64,000 nt of DNA from Leptospira selangorensis (lineage in GTDB: Bacteria; Spirochaetota; Leptospiria; Leptospirales; Leptospiraceae). Position numbers and translations under genes: made by a program. The notes under the pieces were generated by a model. It saw only the letters and a program-made list of their open reading frames with translations, searched no databases and had not been told where the DNA came from. Below, one piece after another: positions 26,078-34,730 of this stretch. The stretch's first letter is position 1. The number at the start of each line of letters is the position of its first letter. The stretch is from the NCBI RefSeq assembly GCF_004769405.1, contig NZ_RQES01000005.1, positions 186,001-250,000 of the forward strand, written 5' to 3'.

Positions 26078-26210
26078 GGTAATCTGTGCAGGCTGTGCAA
26101 GTATCCGCAGCTCCGCAAGCTTTTACCACTTCACGATAGTCTTGCCCTTGTTGTTTAGCAGTCTCTACGATTTTTTCAAATGTGATTTGAGCGCAATGGC
26201 ACTTTTCCAT
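26031..26210 (-). CDS. BFD-like [2Fe-2S] small protein
   Basis: A 59-residue protein runs from ATG 26210 to the stop at 26033-26031. It has four cysteines as C4-x-C6 and C38-x2-C41, that is CxC-x31-CxxC, the spacing of the BFD-type [2Fe-2S] domain known from bacterioferritin-associated ferredoxin and from NifU/nitrite reductase modules. Segments EKCHCAQIT and ADTCTACTDYLVAY carry the ligands. A role in electron delivery for iron release or Fe-S handling is known for relatives; no bacterioferritin gene is near. SD is weak (GGGAA). The end overlaps the beginning of the cupin gene, so the two are probably co-transcribed. Confidence 0.78.
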   Translation of the reverse strand: MEKCHCAQITFEKIVETAKQQGQDYREVVKACGAADTCTACTDYLVAYCEQHLQLVSAG

Positions 26211-26347
26211 TCTGGTTCCCGATCTCTTTCTCTATAACTATCGTTTTTGAGACTCAGTATTAAAGTCAAGTTTTCTGGTAGAATTTGCAGAATATTTTTT
26301 AAATTGTATGGGACATAATGTCAGAGTTTATGGGGGAAAGAAGAAGT

Positions 26348-26424
<77 letters not shown>

Positions 26425-26432
26425 GGGTGTGA

Positions 26433-26864
26433 TTAAAAGAATTTCTTTTCCAAAAGCTCTAAATGCTCTTGGGGAAGTTTCGGGACCAGTTTTTTTCCCT
26501 TGGTGTAATTGTATAGCAGTAAACCGGATAGGCCAAGATAGATAATCACTCCTGCTAGATGAGCAAGATTAGCTAACCAAGCTCCTGCAACAGGAATAAA
26601 GGAGAAGAACCAAGACAGCACTAAGAATATTATAAAGTAGAGAACATTCAAAAAGGAAAGTTTGGAATGTCTGTAAACTTCTGCTTCGTTTGAATAGAAA
26701 GAAAATCCAATGAGCCAATTTCCGAATAAAGGAAGAGTCACCAAATAGATACGAAATCGTTCAGTGTTTATAAAAGTTTTGGCTTGGTTCCAGTAAGGAG
26801 AGAGAAAAGCGAAGGCCTTAGCCTTGAGTTCCTCTAATTTTGCTGAGTATTTTTCGAACTTCAT
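26433..26864 (-). CDS. Small membrane protein, 143 residues
   Basis: I do not recognise this protein. A charged N-terminal helix (KYSAKLEELKAKAF) is followed by four hydrophobic segments between about residues 38 and 125, and a charged tail (QEHLELLEKKFF). Its start lies inside the end of the upstream gene (47-bp overlap), and both proteins are small polytopic membrane proteins of similar length, so they may form a complex. It ends just before the tRNA-Arg gene. Confidence 0.6.
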   Translation of the reverse strand: MKFEKYSAKLEELKAKAFAFLSPYWNQAKTFINTERFRIYLVTLPLFGNWLIGFSFYSNEAEVYRHSKLSFLNVLYFIIFLVLSWFFSFIPVAGAWLANLAHLAGVIIYLGLSGLLLYNYTKGKKLVPKLPQEHLELLEKKFF

Positions 26865-27264
26865 TCTCTATTTCCGGAAATAATGGTAATACGAACAGTT
26901 TGCCTTGGTAAGCTTGCAAGGCTCCTAAAATTCCATAACCAAGTAAAGCCAGCCATGCGACATAGCTGATAAAGTCGGTTACGATCGGATTCGCATGTAT
27001 CCATTTTAAAATGGTGCTTAGAATAGGGAACTCTCTTAAGAACCAAACCACCAAGTATAAAAATACGAATCCTAGATTTAACTTGATTGCTTGGAGTGCG
27101 TGAAACTTGCAAATTTCCTGTTTTTTTCTAAAAAACCAAGGAATGACCCATCCTAAAAAAGGAATATAAGAAATAGCGGCGAATAAATTGGGATATTCAT
27201 CCCCTTCTAATAATCGCTTGGTCTCTTCCAGGAATTCCCGGGTGTTGAATCTCTGGTCAGACAT
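26818..27264 (-). CDS. Small membrane protein resembling DUF4870-type proteins
   Basis: This 148-residue protein has the segment AAISYIPFLGWVIPWFF followed by CKFHALQAIKL. The combination of a Y-I-P-F-L-G helix with a following FHA-QA helix is typical of DUF4870-like small integral membrane proteins, whose function is unknown. There are three or four TM helices. A hydrophilic N-terminal part (REFLEETKRLLEGDEYP) probably stays in the cytoplasm. It overlaps the following gene by 47 bp in another frame. Confidence 0.62.
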   Translation of the reverse strand: MSDQRFNTREFLEETKRLLEGDEYPNLFAAISYIPFLGWVIPWFFRKKQEICKFHALQAIKLNLGFVFLYLVVWFLREFPILSTILKWIHANPIVTDFISYVAWLALLGYGILGALQAYQGKLFVLPLFPEIENEVRKILSKIRGTQG

Positions 27265-27304
27265 CTTCTTATTTCTTGGGGTCAGCGTGAGAGTTTGGAA
27301 CTTT

Positions 27305-27393
<89 letters not shown>

Positions 27394-27405
27394 AGCAGTG
27401 TTCCA

Positions 27406-27492
<87 letters not shown>

Positions 27493-27546
27493 GGTTAAGG
27501 ATTACTTTACTGACAAGATGGGGGACCCTGTCAAGGTGATTTACCT

Positions 27547-28734
27547 ATGAGTACGGAAAAGAACCGTAGAGAAATTTCAGGATTGGTCGTGGAGAAATGG
27601 GCGAATCTTGGTACTTGTATTTCTCATGCGGAGAATAAAACCGTTTTTGTAAAAGGTGCTGTTCCGGGAGAAACAGTTCGGATCAGAACTGATAAAGAAA
27701 ATTCTAAACTGATTTGGGGAACCGTTGTATCTGCGGAAAAAATTTCTGCTCTTCGGATCGAGTCCGATTGTTCGGCGTTTCCGGAATGTGGGGGTTGTTC
27801 TTATCGCCATATTCCGTATGAGGAAGAACTTCGGATCAAAAAATCTCTTTTGAATGATTCATTTTTATATGTTTCTAAATTGGATCCTTCTCAAATTCCT
27901 GAAATTACAATTTTAAGCGGACCTTCTAACTCTTATCGCAACACAGCACAGATCAAAATTGAATTCAAAAAAGGAAAAACAAACGCAGGTTTCTATAAGG
28001 AGAATTCCAACTCATTGGTTTCATTTCCTAAAGAAGGTTGTAAACATCTTCCTTCTGAGATGAACGAGTATGTTCGAAAAAATTTAGGAAATAAGAAAAC
28101 GTTTTCTAGAAAGGGAGATTGGAGGCTTCGCTATTCTTCGGGAGAAATTTTAGAATATGATAAAAAAGAAGTGAAGATAGGCCCTTATCTTCCTGAAAAA
28201 ATAGAATGGTCGATTCCGGCAGAAGGTTTTACCCAAGTGAATCGTTTTCTTTTGGAAGAATGGATGCTCAAGATCCGATCTTGGATCCCGAAAAATTGCG
28301 GATCTGTATTAGAATTTTATTCAGGAGCTGGGCTTATCAGCTTGGCGATCGGTCATTTAGTGAGCCGTCTTTCCGGTTACGAGTTGTCCAACTCTTCTGT
28401 CCAAGCTGCTGAGAAAAATGCGAAGATACTAGGATATTCTCACTTGGAATTCCATACATTGGATCTGAATTCTGCTCTTCCTAAAAAACTGGGTTCTTTT
28501 GATGCACAACTGTGTATTTTAAATCCACCGAGGGCTGGGGCTTCTTCTTCCTTATTAGATTTTTTGGATGGATTTAAGGCTTCTCGCGTTATTTATTCTA
28601 GCTGTAATCCGAGCACCTTGGCAAGAGACCTTGGGATCTTAAAAAATTCCGGGTATAAACTAAAGGAAATCGTTCTTACTGATTTTTTTCCAAGAACCAA
28701 ACATTTCGAGGTGCTGGTTCTATTAGATCTTTGA
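27547..28734 (+). CDS. RlmD/TrmA-family RNA (uracil-C5) methyltransferase
   Basis: This 395-residue enzyme methylates C5 of uracil in RNA with SAM. It has an N-terminal TRAM-like domain, then [4Fe-4S] ligands Cys75, Cys81 and Cys84 (C-x5-C-x2-C) with a fourth Cys near 165, as in RlmD. SAM binding is at SVLEFYSGAGLISLAIG. The catalytic region is LNPPRAG followed by YSSCNPSTLARDL with the nucleophilic Cys. This fits 23S rRNA m5U methylation (U1939 or U747 class), though related enzymes modify tRNA. ATG 27547 follows the tRNA-Ser gene by about 50 bp, with only a weak SD (AAGG) ahead. Confidence 0.88.
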   Translation: MSTEKNRREISGLVVEKWANLGTCISHAENKTVFVKGAVPGETVRIRTDKENSKLIWGTVVSAEKISALRIESDCSAFPECGGCSYRHIPYEEELRIKKSLLNDSFLYVSKLDPSQIPEITILSGPSNSYRNTAQIKIEFKKGKTNAGFYKENSNSLVSFPKEGCKHLPSEMNEYVRKNLGNKKTFSRKGDWRLRYSSGEILEYDKKEVKIGPYLPEKIEWSIPAEGFTQVNRFLLEEWMLKIRSWIPKNCGSVLEFYSGAGLISLAIGHLVSRLSGYELSNSSVQAAEKNAKILGYSHLEFHTLDLNSALPKKLGSFDAQLCILNPPRAGASSSLLDFLDGFKASRVIYSSCNPSTLARDLGILKNSGYKLKEIVLTDFFPRTKHFEVLVLLDL

Positions 28735-28804
28735 TTTTTTACTTTTAGAATTCCGATCTGAAATTGGAAAATGGTTATAAGGGGTCAGACTCCGGAGAAA
28801 CTAA

Positions 28805-29806
28805 ATGCCGATCATAGACGAATACGAACTTCCTTCTAAAAAGTCCGATCCCGGTTCCAAATTCGGCGAGGTGCTGCAAGGGATTTGGTTAGAAGACGAG
28901 ATCTGTTTTGCGATCGCAGGTGGTGGTTGTAAGGCTTTCTACGGTTTAGGTTTTGGTCACGAGCTGAAAACCTGGGGATTAAAACTCAGACAAGTGTCCG
29001 GAGTTTCCGCAGGTGCTGCAATGGTGCTTTCTTTAATTTGCGGAACAGAAGAAGAATCAGTTTCTTTTTTTGAAAGAATTGTCCGTAAGAACCCTCGTAA
29101 TTTTTATTTCACTCGTTTATTCAACGGAGAGAAGGCATTTCCTCATGAGGATATGTATCGTAGAACGATCCGATTCGGGATGGACTTTGAAAAGATCATT
29201 CGCTCCGGTGCAAAAGTTTTTATTCATACGATCAAAGCGTTTCCTAAATCCGATTCCAACAAGAACACATTCAGACTCGCAAGATTGATAGCAGAAACTG
29301 GAAAAGCGTTTTTAGAAGATGAAAGAGATCGTAATAAAGGACTTTATACGGAAAGAACATTTCGTGTTTTAAGAAATTGGAATATGAAAGAAATTCTTTT
29401 TACGGAAGCAGATTTCCGAGATCCGAGTGTGATTGAACAGATCATTATGAATTCTTCTTCCATTCCTCCTATTGTTTCTTTTCAGAATCTTGGAAAAGAA
29501 TATTATTTGGATGGAGGACTCACTAATAACTTACTTTTAGAAGCGTTCCCTCCCAACGCAAAAATTATTGGAATACATTATGAGCCAACTACCATAGTTG
29601 GAAAAGATCCGCATTTATTAGATCGTTGTTTTTTAGTAACTCCTTCTAAAACTTTGCCGATCACTTCTTTTGATTATACAAATGCGAAAGGTGTAAGAGA
29701 AGCTTACGAGATGGGAAAATCAGACGCTTTAAAGAAGAAGGACCAGATCCTAGAGTATCTCAAAAAAGATTGGGTGAAAAAAGCGGAAAAGCTACGTAAG
29801 AATTAA
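28805..29806 (+). CDS. Patatin-like phospholipase
   Basis: This 333-residue acyl hydrolase shows the patatin dyad. The oxyanion loop is AIAGGGCKAFYGLG (37-49), the nucleophile elbow GVSAG has Ser68, and the catalytic Asp is in LDGGLTNN (Asp236). It would release fatty acids from phospholipids. No signal peptide is visible, so it probably acts inside the cell, or is delivered in some other way. SD GGAG lies before ATG 28805. The ABC exporter genes start 10 bp after it on the same strand. Confidence 0.88.
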   Translation: MPIIDEYELPSKKSDPGSKFGEVLQGIWLEDEICFAIAGGGCKAFYGLGFGHELKTWGLKLRQVSGVSAGAAMVLSLICGTEEESVSFFERIVRKNPRNFYFTRLFNGEKAFPHEDMYRRTIRFGMDFEKIIRSGAKVFIHTIKAFPKSDSNKNTFRLARLIAETGKAFLEDERDRNKGLYTERTFRVLRNWNMKEILFTEADFRDPSVIEQIIMNSSSIPPIVSFQNLGKEYYLDGGLTNNLLLEAFPPNAKIIGIHYEPTTIVGKDPHLLDRCFLVTPSKTLPITSFDYTNAKGVREAYEMGKSDALKKKDQILEYLKKDWVKKAEKLRKN

Positions 29807-29815
29807 GGTTGTACT

Positions 29816-30754
29816 GTGAATAAAATTCAAAACCCGATCATATCGGTATCTAATGTAACTAAAAAATTCAAAGATGTAACCGCCGTTAGCGATCTCTCTC
29901 TTGAAATTAAAAAGGGAGAATTCGTAGGTTTGCTTGGGCCGAACGGTGCCGGTAAAACAACTCTCATTGAAATGTTGGAAGGGATCCAATTTCCGGATTC
30001 AGGAAAGATCCAAATTTTAGACACTAGCTGGAAAGAGAGCGAAACATTTTTAAGAAGTAATATTGGTCTCGCTTTGCAAGAAACCAGATTTATGGATAGG
30101 GCCACAGTTTGGGAAACTCTGAAATTATTCGGAAGTTTTTATAAGGCTCCCGAATCTCGACTTCATGAAATTTTAGAACTTACCAGACTTACTGAAAAAA
30201 ATAAATCCTTCGTGAATAGTCTATCAGGAGGCCAAAGACAAAGATTGGCATTGGGTGTTTCTATCATGAACAAACCCGAAATTTTGTTTTTAGATGAGCC
30301 GACCACAGGTTTGGACCCTGGAGCCAGAAGAGATATCTGGAAAATTTTAGAAGATCTAAGAGCATACGGAACTACTATGATCCTCACCACTCATTATATG
30401 GAAGAAGCGGAAGTTCTCTGCGAAAGGATCATAGTAATGGATAAGGGTCGGATTTTGGACCAAGGAACCTTATCCGATCTTTTAGGAAAACTAGGCGGTG
30501 GAGAAATTGTCCGTTTTTCTTTGGAGAATGGAACTGATCCGAGTGGTTATCTTCCTGAAAAAGGAAAATTCAAATTCAGTTGGAATTCCGACACGAAAGA
30601 AGGCCGTATCAACGTGGAAAGAATTACGGATTATCTTCCTTCTATGTTGGATTCTTTTTCTAAAGCAGGTATCGTTTTAAAAGAACTGGAATGTCATAAA
30701 AAAACTTTGGACGACTTATTCCTTTCCATGACCGGAAGAGGGTTGGAAGAATGA
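29816..30754 (+). CDS. ABC transporter ATP-binding protein
   Basis: This 312-residue ATPase powers an ABC-2 exporter. Walker A is GPNGAGKTT (41-49), the signature LSGGQRQR begins near residue 136, and Walker B is ILFLDEPTTGLDPG. The C-terminal extension of about 80 residues (KGKFKFSWNSDTKEGR...) is usual in drug/polysaccharide-type exporters. GTG 29816 follows SD AAGG. It overlaps the permease gene by ATGA, so the two form the transporter. The exported compound is not evident. Confidence 0.92.
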   Translation: MNKIQNPIISVSNVTKKFKDVTAVSDLSLEIKKGEFVGLLGPNGAGKTTLIEMLEGIQFPDSGKIQILDTSWKESETFLRSNIGLALQETRFMDRATVWETLKLFGSFYKAPESRLHEILELTRLTEKNKSFVNSLSGGQRQRLALGVSIMNKPEILFLDEPTTGLDPGARRDIWKILEDLRAYGTTMILTTHYMEEAEVLCERIIVMDKGRILDQGTLSDLLGKLGGGEIVRFSLENGTDPSGYLPEKGKFKFSWNSDTKEGRINVERITDYLPSMLDSFSKAGIVLKELECHKKTLDDLFLSMTGRGLEE

Positions 30755-31818
30755 AACAAATCTATCATTTAGTCACGATTCAATTAAAAGAATTTTATAG
30801 AGAGCCCGGGATCCTTTTTTGGGCGTTCATATTTCCTATTGCGATTGCAGGTGTATTAGGACTTGCATTCACTACTAAGGGAGTTCCTCAAACTAGAGTT
30901 GCGATTATTTCTTCTTCACATGATGCGAGTGGACTTTCTGCGAAGATTGAAAAAGCATTTTCTAATTCTTCCGGTGGGAATTCCGACGGATTAGGTGTGA
31001 TTATTCCTCAGGTTCTTGCGGAAGAAGATGCGATCAAAGCGCTCAAAAGAGGAGAGATCAATCTTTTAGTCAAAGAAGATGAAAAAGGAAATTTAGAATT
31101 TTCTTTTGATCCGAGTAATGCAAATGCACAAAGAGATTACCTTCTTCTTTCCAATGCTCTTTTGACTATGCAAGGAAAAGAACAAGGTAGTTCCAGCATT
31201 CGAAGATTGGATTCAAAAGGTACTAGATATATTGATTATCTAGTACCTGGAATGCTCGCTATGGGAGTGATGAACTCTTGTCTCTGGGGAGTGGGTTGGA
31301 ATCTAATCGAGATGAGGATGAAAAAACTTTTGAGAAGAATGTCAGCTACCCCAATGAATAAGTTGGCGTTCGTAATGTCTTTTTTCTTCACTCGAATTTT
31401 TGTTACGACCGTAGAATCTATCATCTTCTTAACGTTTACATTTACTGTTTTTGAAAATGCGTTTTTTGGTTCTATTCCTGCAGCACTTCTGATCTTTCTA
31501 ACCGGAAATTTCGTATTTGCGTGTATCGGGATCTTTGTGGGTTCCAGAGCACAAAGCGCTCAGGTAGGGAACGGGCTCGTGAACGCATTCACATTCCCGA
31601 TGATGGTTTTATCCGGGATCTTCTTCAGTTATAAAAACTTTCCTGATATAGTGCTTCCTTTTATAAAACATCTGCCTTTAACCTTAGTGGCTGATTCTTT
31701 AAGGGCAGTATTTATAGAAGGAGCCGGACTTGCGGAAATAATCTATCCATGTGTGTTTATGGTCGGGATCGGATTTTTCTTCTTGGGTGTTGGGCTTCGT
31801 ATATTTCGCTGGTCCTAA
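30751..31818 (+). CDS. ABC-2 type transporter permease
   Basis: This 355-residue permease has one N-terminal TM segment (WAFIFPIAIAGVLGLAF), a soluble external loop (about 45-170), and five more TM segments from about residue 172. The motif LVPGMLAMGVMNSCLWG starts the membrane core, as in ABC2_membrane_3 proteins. It pairs with the ATPase gene overlapping at its start. Such transporters move lipids, drugs or antibiotics out of the cell; the neighbouring patatin suggests, without proving, a lipid link. Confidence 0.9.
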   Translation: MKQIYHLVTIQLKEFYREPGILFWAFIFPIAIAGVLGLAFTTKGVPQTRVAIISSSHDASGLSAKIEKAFSNSSGGNSDGLGVIIPQVLAEEDAIKALKRGEINLLVKEDEKGNLEFSFDPSNANAQRDYLLLSNALLTMQGKEQGSSSIRRLDSKGTRYIDYLVPGMLAMGVMNSCLWGVGWNLIEMRMKKLLRRMSATPMNKLAFVMSFFFTRIFVTTVESIIFLTFTFTVFENAFFGSIPAALLIFLTGNFVFACIGIFVGSRAQSAQVGNGLVNAFTFPMMVLSGIFFSYKNFPDIVLPFIKHLPLTLVADSLRAVFIEGAGLAEIIYPCVFMVGIGFFFLGVGLRIFRWS

Positions 31819-31842
31819 CACTTCTATTTGCGTGGAGACCGG

Positions 31843-32940
31843 ATGAATTCAGAATGGAAACAATGGGTTTATGAAAAAACAGCAAAACCTTTCTTCTTAA
31901 GTATTCATCCGGAATCTGCTCACTACTTAGCCCAAAATCTACTTGGGCTTTCTAAAAAACTTCCGTTTGTGTTTCCAGTTTTGGAATCACTCATGACCTA
32001 TTCCAGCGATCAATTGAAAACAAAGGTCGCAGGAATTGAGTTTGAGAACCCAGTCGGACTAGGTGCCGGTTTTGATAAGACTGGAGAATTGTATCCATTT
32101 CTTTCTCGATTAGGTTTTGGTTCGATTGAGATCGGAACAATCACCGGTCAGGGCCAACTCGGGAATCCAAAGCCTAGGATCTTCAGATATGCGGAAGATG
32201 AAGCTTTGATCAATCGAATGGGATTTAATAATCCGGGAGCAGATATTGCAGAAGTAACACTTCGAAAACAGAAAAAGAACTGCATTCGAGGGATTAACGT
32301 AGGCAAAACAAAAATTGTCTCTGAAGAAGATGCAGTAGATGATTATGTATATTCTCTAAAAAAACTCACCGCCTATGCAGACTATGCAGTGATCAATATA
32401 TCTTCTCCTAATACTCCCGGTCTTAGAAATTTCCAAAAGAAAGAAAATTTTACCAAACTGATGGATGGTATTAAAAGTGGTTTAGGTGGAAAATTTCCAA
32501 TTCCTACTTTTGTGAAATTCGCTCCCGACATGGAAAAAGAAGAATTGAAAGGTTTGTTGGAGCTCCTACCTGATTCAAAATTATCCGGTGTTATTCTTAC
32601 AAACACTACTATAGATAAATCAGTTTTATCCAGATATCCAAACGTAGAAAAAGAAGGTGGAGTTTCCGGAAAACCTCTTCGCCAAAGATCCACAGAGTTT
32701 GTTAGATATGCTTACTCCATCTTAAAAGGAAATCTTCCTATCATAGGAGTTGGTGGTATTAATTCAGGAGAGGCCGCATTAGAAAAAATTTTAGCGGGCG
32801 CGGACCTAGTACAATTATATACAGGCTACGTTTACAACGGTCCTTTCTTACCTGTAAGAATATTAGAATATCTAGATGGAGTTCTTAAGAAAACAGGGGC
32901 GAGATCGATCGGAGAATTAGTAGGAAAGAATAAGATCTAA
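31843..32940 (+). CDS. pyrD: Dihydroorotate dehydrogenase (class 2, quinone)
   Basis: This flavoprotein oxidises dihydroorotate to orotate in pyrimidine synthesis and passes electrons to quinone. FMN and substrate motifs are NPVGLGAGFDKTGEL, IEIGTITGQGQLGNPKPR, INISSPNTPGLR with the catalytic Ser of class 2, and GVGGINSGEAALEKILAGADLVQLYTG. An N-terminal helical segment (SIHPESAHYLAQNLL) fits the membrane-associated class 2 form. I chose ATG 31843, because SD GGAG (31834-31837) is 5 bases ahead; an in-frame TTG at 31828 is less likely. The predicted length is 365 residues. Confidence 0.93.
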   Translation: MNSEWKQWVYEKTAKPFFLSIHPESAHYLAQNLLGLSKKLPFVFPVLESLMTYSSDQLKTKVAGIEFENPVGLGAGFDKTGELYPFLSRLGFGSIEIGTITGQGQLGNPKPRIFRYAEDEALINRMGFNNPGADIAEVTLRKQKKNCIRGINVGKTKIVSEEDAVDDYVYSLKKLTAYADYAVINISSPNTPGLRNFQKKENFTKLMDGIKSGLGGKFPIPTFVKFAPDMEKEELKGLLELLPDSKLSGVILTNTTIDKSVLSRYPNVEKEGGVSGKPLRQRSTEFVRYAYSILKGNLPIIGVGGINSGEAALEKILAGADLVQLYTGYVYNGPFLPVRILEYLDGVLKKTGARSIGELVGKNKI

Positions 32941-32942
32941 TC

Positions 32943-33614
32943 TTATTCTTCCGACACTTTACATTTTCCTCTTTCGTCCCATTCCGCTTTCCAGATGGCG
33001 GAGTTTTGTTCTTTCACCAAACGAATTACTATATCAGAACAAACCGTTTTAGAACCGTTTTCAGAAACCTCGAAATCTCCCTCATATCTAAACCAAAATT
33101 GTTCCTTAGTAGGAGTTAGATTTTGTCCGAATTCAGGTTCTGTTAAACGAATTGAATCAACCGATTTAGATTTTCCTTTCTCTTCTAAAATCGCTTCTTC
33201 TACTATTTGGTAGACTTCGTCTTTAGATGGAGGTTCTTTTCCCGGTTCGGTAACAACGATAGATCTTGCCATTCCGATATCGGAGAAGACCCAACCTTTT
33301 TCTCTTACGAATTGGTAGATCACTCCAACGGGAGTTTTGGTTGTTTGACCTTCTTTTTTACGGGTAGTAACGAAGAAGGAAAATTTATATCTTAAATCTG
33401 TAGGTGCATTTTCTTCCGGAGCTTCTTTCTCGATCAGTTTAGGTTTTCCTGCTGCTTGCACGGAAAGTATTCTGTCTCCTGGGAATTTTTTAGACCACTG
33501 ATTTTGTAATTCTTTTTTAGCCTTTTCCTCATCAGGAGTTCCTGCAATTTGTGAAGAAAGGTTTGTGGCAAAGGATATTAATAGGACAATCCCGATAATA
33601 TACATCCTTAACAT
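32943..33614 (-). CDS. Exported hypothetical protein, 223 residues
   Basis: I do not recognise this protein. A hydrophobic leader (MYIIGIVLLISFATNLSSQ) looks like a cleavable signal peptide, so it is probably periplasmic or surface exposed. The mature part is charged and may form one or two beta-rich domains (LRYKFSFFVTTRKK, GVIYQFVREKGWVFSDI, WFRYEGDFEVSEN). The end overlaps nothing; pyrD stops 2 bp away on the opposite strand. Its start is about 80 bp from sixA, divergently. Confidence 0.55.
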   Translation of the reverse strand: MLRMYIIGIVLLISFATNLSSQIAGTPDEEKAKKELQNQWSKKFPGDRILSVQAAGKPKLIEKEAPEENAPTDLRYKFSFFVTTRKKEGQTTKTPVGVIYQFVREKGWVFSDIGMARSIVVTEPGKEPPSKDEVYQIVEEAILEEKGKSKSVDSIRLTEPEFGQNLTPTKEQFWFRYEGDFEVSENGSKTVCSDIVIRLVKEQNSAIWKAEWDERGKCKVSEE

Positions 33615-33693
33615 AGCTCATGAGTTTTATCGTCAGGAAAGATCCTTGTCAATGAAATTCCAGATTTGAAGATTTATCGCGGAGGAGATAGTT

Positions 33694-34188
33694 TTGAAAG
33701 AGATCCATCTCATAAGACATTCTAAATCCGATTGGAGTGATACTAATTTAAAGGATAAGGAACGTCCATTATCTAAGAGAGGTCGCAAAAACGCCCGATT
33801 TTTAGGAAAATATGTGGAGAAGGTTTCCTTTGTTGCGGATGTCGCCCTCATTTCGCCATCGACCAGAACTTCAGAAACTTGGAAGATATTACAAGGTTTT
33901 CAGAATATTACAAAAGACATTAAGATTATAAGTGAGATATATGAGGCGGAGTATTCTGACTTACTTAGGATCTTAAGAGGTCTATCTTCTAAAATTAATA
34001 ATGTAGTTTTAATAGGTCATAATCCTGGAATGGAAGACTTGGCAAATTATTTATTATTAGGAAATAATACTGACTCTCTTTTCGAAAAATTTCCCACTTC
34101 TTCATTTATAAGTTTAGTGACGGATCAAAAAGATTGGGCGGATTTGGGGAGACAAAGTTGCAGACTCAAAAGGTTTTGGATCCCATGA
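33694..34188 (+). CDS. sixA: SixA-like phosphohistidine phosphatase
   Basis: This 164-residue histidine phosphatase has the motif LIRHSKSDW with catalytic His9, then RPLSKRGRKNAR, the acid/base region ISEIYEAEY and LIGHNPGMEDLA with the second His. SixA-type enzymes remove phosphate from phosphohistidine in signalling or PTS-linked proteins. TTG 33694 has an excellent SD (GGAGGAG) ahead. Its stop overlaps the likely hpt start as ATGA, so the genes are translationally coupled. Confidence 0.86.
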   Translation: MKEIHLIRHSKSDWSDTNLKDKERPLSKRGRKNARFLGKYVEKVSFVADVALISPSTRTSETWKILQGFQNITKDIKIISEIYEAEYSDLLRILRGLSSKINNVVLIGHNPGMEDLANYLLLGNNTDSLFEKFPTSSFISLVTDQKDWADLGRQSCRLKRFWIP

Positions 34189-34730
34189 AGAATAATACTT
34201 CAAGTTTTAATAATATACCTTTTCAAACCTTATTCAGTGAGGAAATGATCTCTTCTCGGGTCAAAGAATTAGGCCTACAGATCGCTAATGATTACCAAGG
34301 AAAAAATCCAGTTTTCATATGCGTCCTTAGAGGTGGAGTTTACTTCTTCTCCGATCTGACTAAAGCGGTTCCAATCCCGATAGAATTGGATTTTATCCAA
34401 GCAAAATCATATGTCGGAACGGAATCTACTGGAAACGTAGAATTGATCAAAGACTTGGATTCTGATATTACAGGAAGAGATGTTTTAATTGTAGAAGATA
34501 TCGTGGATACCGGCCGCACTCTGAAATTTCTGATCTCTCATATTTTTTCAAAAAAACCCAAGTCTTTGGAAGTAACATCCTTATTATTTAAAGAAGGTGG
34601 GGAAGCTGCGGGATACCCAATCAAATATGTCGGCTGGAATATAGGAAAAGAATTCGTGATCGGATATGGATTGGATTACGACGGCAAATTCAGAAATCTG
34701 CCTGGAGTATTCCTTTATTCAGAAGAATGA
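34185..34730 (+). CDS. hpt: Hypoxanthine phosphoribosyltransferase
   Basis: This purine salvage enzyme makes IMP (or GMP) from the base and PRPP. It has the PRPP loop VLIVEDIVDTGRTL, the flexible-loop start AKSYVGTEST and the base-binding end IGYGLDYDGKFRNLP, all typical. I start it at ATG 34185, which overlaps the sixA stop. That gives about 181 residues, the usual size. A TTG at 34134 would add 17 residues that match nothing in the family. Its 3' end overlaps the convergent membrane-protein gene by 16 bp. Confidence 0.92.
   Translation: MKNNTSSFNNIPFQTLFSEEMISSRVKELGLQIANDYQGKNPVFICVLRGGVYFFSDLTKAVPIPIELDFIQAKSYVGTESTGNVELIKDLDSDITGRDVLIVEDIVDTGRTLKFLISHIFSKKPKSLEVTSLLFKEGGEAAGYPIKYVGWNIGKEFVIGYGLDYDGKFRNLPGVFLYSEE

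Noticed and set aside
26055..26237. Plus-strand ORF opposite the BFD-like gene
   Set aside because: It is the antisense shadow of a gene whose cysteine pattern is clear.
34134..34184. Upstream extension of hpt from TTG
   Set aside because: The added 17 residues match nothing in the family; ATG 34185 overlaps the sixA stop in the usual coupled way.
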